This document shows, in pieces, positions 1 to 8,860 of a stretch of DNA of 20,853 nucleotides. The notes beneath the pieces were generated by a model that did not search any database, had not been told where the DNA came from, and saw only the letters and a program-made list of their open reading frames with translations. Made by a program: the position numbers and the translations under genes. How positions within the stretch are numbered: position 1 is the stretch's first letter; each line of letters opens with the position of its first letter. This stretch comes from CAZABS01 sp964483635 (lineage in GTDB: Bacteria; Patescibacteriota; Minisyncoccia; Moranbacterales; UBA1568), in contig CAZABS010000016.1 in NCBI GenBank assembly GCA_964483635.1, positions 1 through 20,853 of the forward strand. Reading direction: 5' to 3'.

Positions 1-19
1 AAGGTTTGGTTTTGAGGGT

Positions 20-49
20 AGTATACCATGGAAGGGAAGGCGGGGTGAA
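20..49 (-). promoter_or_regulatory. possible promoter pointing out of the window
   Basis: On the minus strand a TATACT -10 (20-25) is preceded by TG one base upstream, an extended -10 pattern, and by TTCACC (44-49, four of six matches to TTGACA) at an 18-base spacing. It lies just beyond the stop of the ABC-F gene, so it could drive the next minus-strand gene, which is outside the window. Bases 1-91 contain no gene I can support. Confidence 0.3.
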
Positions 50-91
50 GACTTTGCCAGTAGTTGTTTCAGAAAAACGGACCTCGATACG

Positions 92-1795
92 TTACTTTCT
101 CCCCACTCTTTCTTCAAGCCGCTTCAAACGCCGCCTACTTTCTTTTGCGAGCTTTTCCGCATAGGTTCCAAAATCATCAATCTTCGTCAGTTCTCCGTCT
201 TGAAGGAGATACGTCGTATCAAGAGAAAGACGCTCAAGAAACATCCGATCATGAGTAACCAGCAATACTGTTCCCGGATATACTCCAAGAGCATCTTCAA
301 GAGCTTCAATGGCTTCAAGATCAAGATGATTCGTGGGCTCATCTAAGATGAGAATATTTGCCCCTTGTACAACCAGTGTCGCCAAGAGAAAACGTACTCT
401 TTCACCTGGACTAAGATCACCTATTTTCGTCTCTGCGAACAAGGGGGTAAATTGAAAAGTAGCCAACAGTGAAAGTACTTGTTCTCGTTCAAAGATTTTA
501 TGAGCTTGAGCAAAATACTCCACTGGCGTCAAGGATTGATTGATATTTTCATGTTCCTGCATCAAGTTCCCAAAAATGACACCCTTCGTTCGAGTAACCT
601 TCCCACGCAGTGGTTTTTTTCTCCCCGTTACGGTTTTCAAAAAAGTTGATTTTCCAGCACCATTTACCCCTAAGAGAGCCACACGCTCACCAAAGTCGAT
701 TTTTCCATTGGTCGGTTTACTCTGAAAACCTTTCGCATAGCCAAAAATCATTTGGCGAAATTCTAGCGCTCGTTGGCCAATTGTTTGCTTTGGTATTAAC
801 CGAATAATGAGTGCGGCACGCTCAAATGGTTTCGCATGCGTATCGAGCCTGGTCAATCGTTTTTCGAGCGCCCGGGCGGTAGCTCCCTGCTTCTGAGCCG
901 AACGATTTAGTTTATATCCACGCCCCATTTTATTATTGTCACGTGGCTGCTTTGCCTTCCCAATTTCAATCCAATTTCTTTTTTCTGCCGCTGACTCTAC
1001 GACCCGAACCCGTTCTTCTTCTTGTGCTTGATACAATTCCTTGTTTCGTCTCGTTCGATGTGCTTTCAATTCGGCAAAGGTTGACCAGTTACCCGTAGAA
1101 AGCATCGCGGTACGTTTTTCAAAATCGATTTCGATCACTTTTTCAACCACATGATCGAGAAAAGTTCTATCATGTGAAGCCACGAGGAGCGTCGCTTTTG
1201 CTGCGACAAGAAAACGCTCCAACCAGAGAAGCGCCGGAAGATCAAGATTATTGGTGGGTTCATCCAAAAGCAAGAAATCAACACCGCGGAGCAAAACTCC
1301 AGCCAAAGAAATTTTGCGTTTTTCCCCACCAGAAAGACACTTCATGGTACTCGTAAGACTGAGTGACCGAAGCCCAAGACCTTCCAAAACGCCTTTTGCC
1401 CGTTCTTCAAATGAATAACCTCCCAAACGTTTGAATTGAGTTTGCAATACCTCATATTGAAGCTGGGGAGAAGACATATGAAGCGATGGCTTCAGCGCCT
1501 CCATTTTGGATTCGAGCAGAGCAAGTCCCGTAGCAAGAAAGAGATGTTCCCGAATCGTCTCATTTCCAGTGATGAACGTTTCTTGAGGAAGATATCCAAT
1601 AAGGGTTCCCTTTTTCAGGGTAATTTCTCCGCGATCGGGAGTCTCGATACCAGCAATAATCTTTAATAGTGTTGATTTACCAACCCCATTTTGTCCCACG
1701 AGCGCTACCCGTTGACCTTCGCCTATCGAAAACGAGACGCCATCCAAAATGCGCCTGGTAACATATTGTTTCTTAATGTTTTTGAGCGTGAGCAT
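92..1795 (-). CDS. ABC-F family ATPase (ribosome-associated type, two ABC domains)
   Basis: A soluble protein of about 567 residues with two ATP-binding cassettes and no membrane segments, the layout of ABC-F proteins. These act on the ribosome in translation or antibiotic protection rather than in transport. The first cassette has Walker A GQNGVGKST (about 34-42), signature LSGGEKRK and Walker B LLLDEPTNNLD. The second has GVNGAGKST, signature LSPGERVR and LILDEPTNHLD. A charged linker rich in Arg, Lys and Glu joins them, and the protein ends in a short basic tail. The ATG at 1795 (MLTLKNIKKQ) is preferred because cassettes of this family start with this strand; an upstream in-frame codon at 1843 would add 16 unrelated residues. 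The second signature has Pro where Gly is usual. Subfamily (EttA, Uup, YdiF or resistance type) cannot be fixed by eye. It lies 75 bases downstream of the NUDIX gene on the same strand. Confidence 0.9.
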   Translation of the reverse strand: MLTLKNIKKQYVTRRILDGVSFSIGEGQRVALVGQNGVGKSTLLKIIAGIETPDRGEITLKKGTLIGYLPQETFITGNETIREHLFLATGLALLESKMEALKPSLHMSSPQLQYEVLQTQFKRLGGYSFEERAKGVLEGLGLRSLSLTSTMKCLSGGEKRKISLAGVLLRGVDFLLLDEPTNNLDLPALLWLERFLVAAKATLLVASHDRTFLDHVVEKVIEIDFEKRTAMLSTGNWSTFAELKAHRTRRNKELYQAQEEERVRVVESAAEKRNWIEIGKAKQPRDNNKMGRGYKLNRSAQKQGATARALEKRLTRLDTHAKPFERAALIIRLIPKQTIGQRALEFRQMIFGYAKGFQSKPTNGKIDFGERVALLGVNGAGKSTFLKTVTGRKKPLRGKVTRTKGVIFGNLMQEHENINQSLTPVEYFAQAHKIFEREQVLSLLATFQFTPLFAETKIGDLSPGERVRFLLATLVVQGANILILDEPTNHLDLEAIEALEDALGVYPGTVLLVTHDRMFLERLSLDTTYLLQDGELTKIDDFGTYAEKLAKESRRRLKRLEERVGRK

Positions 1796-1870
1796 ATTCA
1801 GAGAATGAAAAATAAGTATGTCACAATTTCGTGAAAGAATCAAGAGCTCCCCTCACGGTGACGATACTCG

Positions 1871-2383
1871 TTACTTGTTGGCAATAAAAGCCGCTTCAGT
1901 TTCACGAAGTACTCGCTTCGCGTTTTGAAATGTCACCTTATGCAGAGCCTCCTCATAGGAAAGCCAGATCGAGCCAATATGCTCATCAGAAAGTTCCACC
2001 TGATACTCCCCTGTTTCTGCAGGATAAAAATGGACTACTTTGAAAATCCAAATCCCTTTTCCTTCCTGTCTCCTCCGCTCACCCTCAGATCCGCGTGCAA
2101 TATAAAAATAGCGTATGCTCGTTCGCTGTGGAAAAACACGCAGCTTCTGAATGCCGGTTTCTTCAAAAACCTCTCTCCGTAACGTCATCTCCTCAGTCTC
2201 TCCAAACTCCATATGCCCCTTGGCAAAGTCAAAATGTCCACTCGGATAATGCAACAGGAGGTATTCTCTTTCTTTATTTGGAGCCTTCCGAAAAATCACT
2301 GCCCCAACAGAAACCTCCCAAATTACTGGCAAGCCGAGAAGTTTCAAGACATAATAGAATGGATATTGAACCGGTGGATGCAT
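1871..2383 (-). CDS. NUDIX hydrolase
   Basis: 170 residues with a complete Nudix box: G56-x5-E62-x7-R70-E-V-F-E-E-T-G-I78, the metal-binding and catalytic loop that hydrolyses nucleoside diphosphates linked to another moiety. The flanking strands (EVSVGAVIFRK before, ADP-ribose/Ap4A-like region after) suggest the bis(5'-nucleosyl)-tetraphosphatase or mRNA-decapping-like group, but substrate cannot be assigned. The first 22 residues precede the usual start of the fold. The ATG at 2383 is nevertheless supported by an SD-like AAGGGGA (2394-2400) 10 bases upstream. The gene diverges from the PBP gene across a 90-base spacer in which the two candidate -35 hexamers overlap. It probably leads into the ABC-F gene. 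Confidence 0.88.
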   Translation of the reverse strand: MHPPVQYPFYYVLKLLGLPVIWEVSVGAVIFRKAPNKEREYLLLHYPSGHFDFAKGHMEFGETEEMTLRREVFEETGIQKLRVFPQRTSIRYFYIARGSEGERRRQEGKGIWIFKVVHFYPAETGEYQVELSDEHIGSIWLSYEEALHKVTFQNAKRVLRETEAAFIANK

Positions 2384-2404
2384 ACAAGAAGATTCCCCTT
2401 TCCT

Positions 2405-2433
2405 AGAGTAGCGGAAAAAGGGTATATTGACAA
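2405..2433 (-). promoter_or_regulatory. possible promoter for the NUDIX gene
   Basis: On the minus strand TTGTCA (2428-2433) is followed after 17 bases by TACTCT (2405-2410). The -35 matches five of six consensus bases, the -10 only three. The -35 overlaps the stronger divergent PBP promoter's TTGACA, because the sequence TTGACAA reads TTGTCAA on the other strand. Confidence 0.3.
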
Positions 2434-2455
2434 AAGGGTTTCACTTCACTTTAAT
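2427..2455 (+). promoter_or_regulatory. sigma-70-type promoter of the PBP gene
   Basis: TTGACA (2427-2432), a 17-base spacer, then TTTAAT (2450-2455, five of six matches to TATAAT). Predicted transcription start is near 2462, only about 11 bases before the ATG at 2473. This placement decides the start: a GTG at 2458 would lie upstream of the transcript. Confidence 0.75.
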
Positions 2456-2472
2456 ACGTGGAACCCTTCTCT

Positions 2473-4587
2473 ATGAAATCTCTCATCAAAATTCTGAAAT
2501 GGGCCGGCCGACAAATGAGCTGGCTCATTATTATTCTCTCGCTGGGTCTCATCGTCGGTGGATTGGCTATTTATTTTTTTGATGCTCCCAATACCCTCGA
2601 GCTCAGTGATCATCCACTCAATGAAACATCGGTACTTTTTGATCGTACGGGTACCACACCACTCTACCGAATATATGGAGAAGAAAACCGAACCGTAATT
2701 TCTCATGACGAAATACCCGATCTGGTCCGTCAAGCAACCATCGCTGCCGAAGATTCACATTTCTACACGCATCCTGGAGTTGACATGATTGCCATCATCC
2801 GTGCCGCTTTGGTAAATGTAACTCATCAAGATATAGAGCAAGGCGCTTCCACAATTACACAACAGCTTGCACGAGCGCTTTTTCTCACTCGCGAAAAAAC
2901 ATGGATTCGCAAAGCACGTGAAGTCATCCTCGCCATGAAAATTGAAAGCCGTCTCACCAAAGATGAGATTCTCGATCTCTACCTCAACGCGGTACCCTAC
3001 GGCTCAAATGCTTACGGTATTGAAGCAGCAGCTCAAACCTTCTTTGGAAAACCCGCAGAGGATCTTGCCCTTGATGAAGCTGCCATGCTCGCGGCGCTGC
3101 CGAATGCCCCAAGCCTCCTTTCACCATACAAAGGAGCTAAAAATGAACTCATTCGCAAAAAAAACAGTATCCTTGAAAAAATGGACTCACTTGGATCTAT
3201 CACTCACGAAGAAATGATAAGCGCGAAGCAAACGAAAACCCTTGATAAGATTTTACCCCTTGAACGATCCATCAAAGCTCCACATTTTGTTTTTTATGTC
3301 AGAGAAAAACTTGAAACGATTTATGGAAAGGCGTACCTCGAGGAAGAAGGACTGAAGATTATTACAACACTTGATCTCGATTTTCAGAAGCAAGCGGAAC
3401 AAATTGTCCGCGATGGAGTCACAAAAAATCTCGCCCGAGGTGCCTCCAACGGAGCTCTGGTAGCACTTGATCCAAAAACTGGTGATGTCTTAGTGATGGT
3501 CGGCAGCCGCGATTATTTTGATACAAAAATAGATGGTCAAGTCAATGTAGCAATTGAAAAGCGACAACCCGGCTCAACCTTCAAGCCATTCGCTTACGCC
3601 ACTGCATTTACTCAGGGTTTTCAACCGGAGACACGTGTGTATGATGTTCCAATAAATTTTGGTCCAGATGGCACAGGAAAAGATTATGTTCCCAATAATT
3701 ACGATGGGAAGTTTCGTGGACCCATGACGATGCGTGCCGCACTGGCTCAATCGCTCAATATTCCAGCCGTCACTACTCTGTTTATAGCTGGCGTTCAAAA
3801 AACGATAGATCTCGCAACCAAAATGGGCATTACCACTCTCACTGATCCAAGTCGCTTTGGACTCGCTTTGGTTCTTGGTGGTGCCGAAGTTAAGCTGATC
3901 GACCTCACCTCAGCTTTTGGTGTTTTTGGACAAGAAGGAATTCGTCAGCCGGCCGATGGGATCAAAGAGATTATTGACCGAGACGGAAAGAATATCTATA
4001 CCGAACGTGGAAAATCTGACACGGTACTCGATACTGTAGTGGCCAGAAAAATTAACTCAATCCTTTCGGATAATTCCGCGCGTACACCTATTTTTGGCCC
4101 GAACAGTCCGCTGGCTTTCAAGGAACAACAAGTAGCGGCAAAAACGGGGACGACACAGAACTTTCGCGACGCTTGGACGGTCGGATATACCCCATCCATT
4201 GCAGTAGGAGTTTGGACTGGGAATAACGATAACACTCCAATGGAAACCGGAGCTGACGGTATCTACATGGCCGCGCCACTTTGGCGTGCGTTTATGGATC
4301 GAGCACTCGAGCGTTTTCCGGAAACCGGTTTTACTACCTATGCTCCGAGTGCCAATGTGGCCAATCCAGTTAATCTTCCGGGAGAAGTCAAGGTTGTGTA
4401 CATCGATAAGAAAAATGGGAAGGAACTCTCACCGGAAAAAGCAAAGAAAAAACGTCAAAGTAACGTTGATCTCGTTGTTACGGATGGATATACGACACTT
4501 TCAGTAGAGAAAAAAGATGGCGAAATCATCTATCAACCAAGAACCCTTGAGGATCTAAATAAGATTTATTTTCCGACCGGACGCTGA
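2473..4587 (+). CDS. class A penicillin-binding protein (PBP1A-type transglycosylase/transpeptidase)
   Basis: A bifunctional peptidoglycan synthase of about 704 residues that polymerises lipid II and cross-links stem peptides outside the membrane. One N-terminal membrane anchor (about 16-36) follows a basic cytoplasmic start. The GT51 domain has E93-D-S-x-F-x-x-H-x-G with the catalytic Glu, then QGASTITQQ (about 123-131) and EILDLYLN. The transpeptidase domain has the SxxK serine in STFK (about 368-371), SLN (about 426-428) and KTGTT (about 556-560). All three penicillin-binding motifs are intact. The ATG at 2473 is chosen over an in-frame GTG at 2458 because the predicted transcription start lies between them. 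There is no recognisable SD. The C-terminal 80 residues are Lys-rich, with no extra domain that I recognise. It converges on the permease gene with only nine bases between stops. Confidence 0.95.
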   Translation: MKSLIKILKWAGRQMSWLIIILSLGLIVGGLAIYFFDAPNTLELSDHPLNETSVLFDRTGTTPLYRIYGEENRTVISHDEIPDLVRQATIAAEDSHFYTHPGVDMIAIIRAALVNVTHQDIEQGASTITQQLARALFLTREKTWIRKAREVILAMKIESRLTKDEILDLYLNAVPYGSNAYGIEAAAQTFFGKPAEDLALDEAAMLAALPNAPSLLSPYKGAKNELIRKKNSILEKMDSLGSITHEEMISAKQTKTLDKILPLERSIKAPHFVFYVREKLETIYGKAYLEEEGLKIITTLDLDFQKQAEQIVRDGVTKNLARGASNGALVALDPKTGDVLVMVGSRDYFDTKIDGQVNVAIEKRQPGSTFKPFAYATAFTQGFQPETRVYDVPINFGPDGTGKDYVPNNYDGKFRGPMTMRAALAQSLNIPAVTTLFIAGVQKTIDLATKMGITTLTDPSRFGLALVLGGAEVKLIDLTSAFGVFGQEGIRQPADGIKEIIDRDGKNIYTERGKSDTVLDTVVARKINSILSDNSARTPIFGPNSPLAFKEQQVAAKTGTTQNFRDAWTVGYTPSIAVGVWTGNNDNTPMETGADGIYMAAPLWRAFMDRALERFPETGFTTYAPSANVANPVNLPGEVKVVYIDKKNGKELSPEKAKKKRQSNVDLVVTDGYTTLSVEKKDGEIIYQPRTLEDLNKIYFPTGR

Positions 4588-4596
4588 TTCACTCGC

Positions 4597-5862
4597 CTAT
4601 TCTTTCCGTAACGCATCCATCGGTGTCAGTCGTGAGGCTCGAATTGCTGGAGCTAAACCAAATAATAGTCCAACGAGCATTGAAAAACCAGCTCCCAAAG
4701 CAAATGACTTTACCGTAAACGTGAGTTCGAGCGTATACCCAAGTGAAGCAAAAAGGAACGTAACCAAGAAAACCGTGATTACCCCTAAGAGAATACCAAG
4801 TGCACCACCCAGTCCAGTAATAAGAAGTGCTTCAATAAAAAACTGAGTTAAAATACTCCCTGATTTTGCTCCAAGTGCCTTCCGTAATCCAATTTCACTC
4901 GTTCGCTCAGAAACCGAAACATACATCACATTCATAATTCCCACTCCACCTACCACCAAAGAAATTGACGTCAAAGCAAGGAGCAGAATCGTCATGGCTC
5001 CGAGAATATCCCCGAGTGTTTCTTGAGCTTCTTTGGTTGAAGTAACCGAAAAATCATCCTTGATTGGATCATCGATGTCGTGTCGCTTGCGAAGGAGGGC
5101 GACGATATCAGCCACCGTCTCTTGGTCACGGAATCCATCTCTCATCTTTACTGAAATCATTTGAACATAGTGAATACCAAGAATCTTTGAAAGAAGCGTT
5201 TCCACTGGGACATAGGCCATTGCATCAAGATTAAAAAAGGCGGCCGAACCGCGAGGAGCGAGGAGACCAACGACTCGATACTTTTCCCCTTTGATGGTAA
5301 TGATCTCGCCGAGAGCGTCACTTTGCCCAAAAAATGTCTCCTTCACCTCTGATCCCAAGACAACCACTCGTGCTGCCTCTCGATCTTCTTCTGGAGTGAA
5401 GAAGCGACCTGCGATGACATCAATATTTGTGTCAACTCGCGGAGCCGAAGCACTCGTTCCAAAGAGAAGAATCCTTTTTCCCACGGATCCAAACGTAGCA
5501 CGCTCTTGACCGATTGTTCCAGCATAAGCCTCTTCAACGTTTGGTAATTTCAAAATAGCATCACGATCTTTCGGTAATAAGGTTGTAATTTGAGTTCCTT
5601 GGCCTCGCGAGGAGGCATTATCGCTCGACATCGTTCCAGTATTTGGTACTTTGACTTCAACTTGAATAAGATCTGTCCCAAAACTTTCTACTTGACCCAA
5701 AACAAAGTTTTTCACTCCTTCCCCCAAAGAGGTCACTACGACTACCGAGAACACGCCAATCACTACCCCAAGCAGCGCGAGAGCTGTTCGTGCTTTATGA
5801 GACTCAATGGTTTTGAGGGCAAAAAGAATGGGTCGAATCAATGGGCGCCAATATTTATTCAT
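4597..5862 (-). CDS. MacB-like ABC transporter permease, second of two
   Basis: About 421 residues with the FtsX/MacB permease layout: one membrane segment near the N-terminus (about 27-47, after a cytoplasmic amphipathic start), a large extracytoplasmic domain of roughly 210 residues, then three C-terminal segments. Between them is the conserved stretch GGVGIMNVMYV followed by a basic E-I-G-L-R-K-A-L-G-A coupling helix. Such permeases work by transmembrane mechanotransmission, exporting or extracting substrates with an ATPase and a periplasmic adaptor. The ATG at 5862 overlaps the end of the upstream permease by eight bases (5855-5862), implying translational coupling; an upstream in-frame codon at 5919 would add 19 residues inside that gene. 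It is a paralogue of the upstream permease, so the two probably form a heterodimer. Substrate unknown. Confidence 0.9.
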   Translation of the reverse strand: MNKYWRPLIRPILFALKTIESHKARTALALLGVVIGVFSVVVVTSLGEGVKNFVLGQVESFGTDLIQVEVKVPNTGTMSSDNASSRGQGTQITTLLPKDRDAILKLPNVEEAYAGTIGQERATFGSVGKRILLFGTSASAPRVDTNIDVIAGRFFTPEEDREAARVVVLGSEVKETFFGQSDALGEIITIKGEKYRVVGLLAPRGSAAFFNLDAMAYVPVETLLSKILGIHYVQMISVKMRDGFRDQETVADIVALLRKRHDIDDPIKDDFSVTSTKEAQETLGDILGAMTILLLALTSISLVVGGVGIMNVMYVSVSERTSEIGLRKALGAKSGSILTQFFIEALLITGLGGALGILLGVITVFLVTFLFASLGYTLELTFTVKSFALGAGFSMLVGLLFGLAPAIRASRLTPMDALRKE

Positions 5863-7096
5863 AGCGTAATGCTTCCATCGGACTAACTCGTGCTGCTTTC
5901 CAGGCTGGATAAAGTCCAAAAACCAATCCGATAATCAAGGAGACTCCAAATCCAAGTATGACAGACGAGAGAGGGATCAGAAATTCCCACTCATAACCGA
6001 GCTTCGGGATAATGGTTGCGGCGACCAGAGAGAGGAGAACGCCCGCGATAATCCCGAGTGTTCCCCCAAGCAGTGTCAAAAATGAAGATTCGATCAGAAA
6101 CTGAGTGATAATGTGTTTTGGACGAGCTCCAACCGCTTTCCGTAATCCTATTTCGCGTACTCGTTGCGAAACGGCTATCAGCATCGAATTCATAATTCCA
6201 ATTCCACCCACCAAAAGCGAGATCGAGGCGATCGCAATCAAAAAATACTTAAGGACATTGGTAATATTGGTGAGAATTCCGAGGGCTGCAGCGATATTAC
6301 GTACCGAAAAATCATCCTCCTCGCCCTCATCAATATCATGACGATCGCGTAAGAGTGTTTTAATATCAGCAACCACTCGATCGACATTCTCTGCCGTATC
6401 GACTTTACCACGCACAAAATTGAGATACTCAATACCCAAGAGAAGTTTCTGCGCAGTTTCTAAAGGAACAAAAATGAGATTATCGGGATTAGAAAAAGCC
6501 GCTGATCCGCGCTCAGCAAACACCCCGACGACCTGAAAAGGAATATCTTTTATTTTAAGAGTTTCACCAAGCGGTGTCCGATTAGGAAAAAGCTCTTGAG
6601 CTCTCGTATGTCCAAGCACAACAACTCGCGAGAGGTCACTTTCCTCCTCCGCAAAGAAAAACCTGCCAGCTTCGAGATCAATCGCTTCGACTTCAATAAG
6701 AGCAGGCGAAACTCCCTGATAACTTACCTCGTACGACTCCGTTGGCGATACAACAGTCGCTGATCCAGAAACATATCCTGAAACAGCAATGAGGTGTGGG
6801 ACATTTCTCCGTTCGCGCAGAGCTCTCAAATCGTCATTCGTCAGTGTGGTGGTAACAATTCCAAATGCCTGTGCAGGAGGACCATCTTCTTCCGATGCGC
6901 CCGGTAAAATACCAACTAAATTTGATCCTACCTTTTCCACCTGAGACAGAATAAGGCGTTGAGCACTCGCCCCAATCGCCATCACCATAATAACGGCTGC
7001 TACGCCAATCACAATTCCAAGCACCGTCAAAATAAAGCGCGTCTTCGAAGCAACGAGGGAACGATACGATATTTTAATTGGGTCAGAAAGCTTCAT
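5855..7096 (-). CDS. MacB-like ABC transporter permease, first of two
   Basis: About 413 residues with the same MacB permease layout as its downstream neighbour: membrane segment at about 22-42, an extracytoplasmic domain of about 220 residues, and three C-terminal segments. It carries the matching coupling-helix region (GGIGIMNSMLIAVS, then E-I-G-L-R-K-A-V-G-A). The ATG at 7096 (MKLSDP) is preferred over a TTG two codons earlier. It lies 27 bases after the ATPase stop and overlaps the next permease by eight bases, so the four exporter genes form one unit. No SD is visible. Unlike classical MacB, the ATPase is a separate polypeptide. Substrate unknown; lipoproteins, peptides and toxic amphiphiles are family possibilities. 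Confidence 0.9.
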   Translation of the reverse strand: MKLSDPIKISYRSLVASKTRFILTVLGIVIGVAAVIMVMAIGASAQRLILSQVEKVGSNLVGILPGASEEDGPPAQAFGIVTTTLTNDDLRALRERRNVPHLIAVSGYVSGSATVVSPTESYEVSYQGVSPALIEVEAIDLEAGRFFFAEEESDLSRVVVLGHTRAQELFPNRTPLGETLKIKDIPFQVVGVFAERGSAAFSNPDNLIFVPLETAQKLLLGIEYLNFVRGKVDTAENVDRVVADIKTLLRDRHDIDEGEEDDFSVRNIAAALGILTNITNVLKYFLIAIASISLLVGGIGIMNSMLIAVSQRVREIGLRKAVGARPKHIITQFLIESSFLTLLGGTLGIIAGVLLSLVAATIIPKLGYEWEFLIPLSSVILGFGVSLIIGLVFGLYPAWKAARVSPMEALRYE

Positions 7097-7123
7097 GAGC
7101 AAGTGAAATCATGAGAGAAGAAC

Positions 7124-7849
7124 TTACTTTAAAAGATCACTCTCGAGAGATGCTCGTCGTTGTTTGAGGACACGTTCATCAGCAACAATCTCGCCATCTT
7201 TCATGCGCAAGATTCGAGCGGCATGTTCTGCAGTATACGTTTCATGCGTGACCAATACAATTGTATGCCCCGCTTGATTCAGCTCTTGGAGAATACGCAT
7301 CACCTGTAAACCCGTTTTTGAATCGAGGTTACCGGTTGGTTCATCAGCAAAAATAAGTTCAGGATTATTGACGAGCGCTCTCGCAATTGCCACACGTTGT
7401 TTCTCGCCACCCGAAAGCTGATTAGAAAAATAATTGGCTCGATGCGACATACTGACAGCCTCAAGAGCTGCCGCCACTCGTTTCTCATTGTTTTCCATTA
7501 CAGAATCATCGTACAAAAGCGGGAGTTCAACATTTTCTGCAACCGTTGTTTTTGGCAATAGATTAAATGCTTGAAAAATAAAACCGATCTTTTTATTCCG
7601 TAGCACCGCCAACTCATCATCAGAAAACTCACGAATCAGTTTCCCTTCCAGTCGATATTCTCCACTCGTCGCTCGATCCAAAAGCCCAAGTACCTGCATG
7701 AGCGTAGATTTCCCTGATCCAGATGGTCCCATAATTGCTACAAATTCCCCTTGAGCAATTTCAAAACTAGCACTCTTGAGTGCTATCGTCTGAACCCCTT
7801 CGTTGTCATAAATTTTTGAAAGCCCTCTCGCCTCTATCAGTGTGCCCAT
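7124..7849 (-). CDS. MacB/LolD-type ABC transporter ATPase
   Basis: 241 residues, a single cytoplasmic ATP-binding cassette that should power the two downstream permeases. Motifs in order: Walker A GPSGSGKST (41-49), Q-loop in GFIFQAFNLLP, signature LSGGEKQR, Walker B LIFADEPTGNLD and the switch His in LVTHE. The FQAFNLLP and DEPTGNLD wording is typical of the MacB/LolD/FtsE group. The ATG at 7849 is chosen because it starts the first beta strand and lies seven bases after the fusion-protein stop; in-frame TTG/GTG codons further up fall within the end of that gene. Confidence 0.93.
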   Translation of the reverse strand: MGTLIEARGLSKIYDNEGVQTIALKSASFEIAQGEFVAIMGPSGSGKSTLMQVLGLLDRATSGEYRLEGKLIREFSDDELAVLRNKKIGFIFQAFNLLPKTTVAENVELPLLYDDSVMENNEKRVAAALEAVSMSHRANYFSNQLSGGEKQRVAIARALVNNPELIFADEPTGNLDSKTGLQVMRILQELNQAGHTIVLVTHETYTAEHAARILRMKDGEIVADERVLKQRRASLESDLLK

Positions 7850-7856
7850 ACCAATA

Positions 7857-8852
7857 TCATTTTGTTTGCTTGGCACCAATCGTTACGATATCACCCTCTG
7901 TGAGGCCAGTTTTAACTTCAATAGTACCCTCATCTCCTTCGAGTCCAATGGTAACTTCCACGCGCTCAAAAATTCCCTCGCTCTGTTGCACCTCAGCATA
8001 ATATCGTCCGCCTTCCTTCGAAAGCGCTCGAAAAGGCACGGTCAGAACCTCAGTCCGTTTCGCCGTTTCAATATCAATATCTGCGGTCATTCCTTCTCGT
8101 AATCGAGTATCATTTTTTTCGAGCTGAAACTTTGCCTTATACGAAACAACATCTTGAACAACTGATGCAGCTGGATCAATTTCAACAACCCGTGCCAAAA
8201 AAACATCCTCGGACGAAAGAGCATCAAAAGTAACCAGCGCTTCCATGCCAAGCGCAATTTTGATAATATCAGATTCCGGAACGCGCGCCTCAATATAATA
8301 TTGATCACCTTGAACCAATCTCACGATTGGAGACCCGAGAGAAACCACTTCATCCTTACGACCATCAACCCGTGAGATCCAGCCATCATAAGGTGCTCTC
8401 AGAACTCGTTCATCTATGCTCGTTCGAAGCGTTTGAAGATTTTCACGAGCTTGTTCGGTTGTCAGTTTCTTTACTTCACGCTCCTCAGGTGAAAGATCGT
8501 GCCAATTTCGACGAGCGAGTTTTTCATTCTCCTCTGCGATCATAAGCGCTGTGCGAGCTGACTGAAGCTCCGTGGCAAGCACTGATCGATCAAGACTTGC
8601 TATGATTTCACCCTCATGTATTCGGTCTCCCTCCTTCACGAGTAGTGCATCAATAACCCCTCCACCTGGAAAAGCAAGATCAGCAAAGCTTGCTGGAATA
8701 TATTCACCACTCACACTCACCGTCTCAATAACATTTCCACGCTTCACGGTATCGGTAGCAACTGGTTCAGGAGTCTGACTTCGCTGATACCACCAGACTG
8801 CCAGCAGCACCACCAGAATTCCACTAATACCCAAAATTATTTTTTTCTTCAT
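7857..8852 (-). CDS. membrane fusion protein (MacA/HlyD-like) of the ABC exporter
   Basis: 331 residues: a basic start, one membrane segment (about 4-21), then the adaptor fold. The first half of the barrel-sandwich (lipoyl-like) domain lies at G-V-I-D-A-L-L-V-K-E-G-D. A short helical hairpin (about 95-145) follows, then the return half L-R-A-P-Y-D-G-W-I-S and beta-barrel strands. Such adaptors assemble on the outside of MacB-like permeases. The helical hairpin is short compared with adaptors that reach TolC, fitting a cell with no outer membrane, though this is an inference. It is the first gene of the exporter, eight bases after the RNase H stop. No SD is visible upstream of the ATG at 8852. 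Confidence 0.9.
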   Translation of the reverse strand: MKKKIILGISGILVVLLAVWWYQRSQTPEPVATDTVKRGNVIETVSVSGEYIPASFADLAFPGGGVIDALLVKEGDRIHEGEIIASLDRSVLATELQSARTALMIAEENEKLARRNWHDLSPEEREVKKLTTEQARENLQTLRTSIDERVLRAPYDGWISRVDGRKDEVVSLGSPIVRLVQGDQYYIEARVPESDIIKIALGMEALVTFDALSSEDVFLARVVEIDPAASVVQDVVSYKAKFQLEKNDTRLREGMTADIDIETAKRTEVLTVPFRALSKEGGRYYAEVQQSEGIFERVEVTIGLEGDEGTIEVKTGLTEGDIVTIGAKQTK

Positions 8853-8860
8853 AGACGATC

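Noticed and set aside
2458..2472. GTG start adding five residues to the PBP
   Set aside because: It lies at the promoter, upstream of the predicted transcription start near 2462; the ATG at 2473 fits better.
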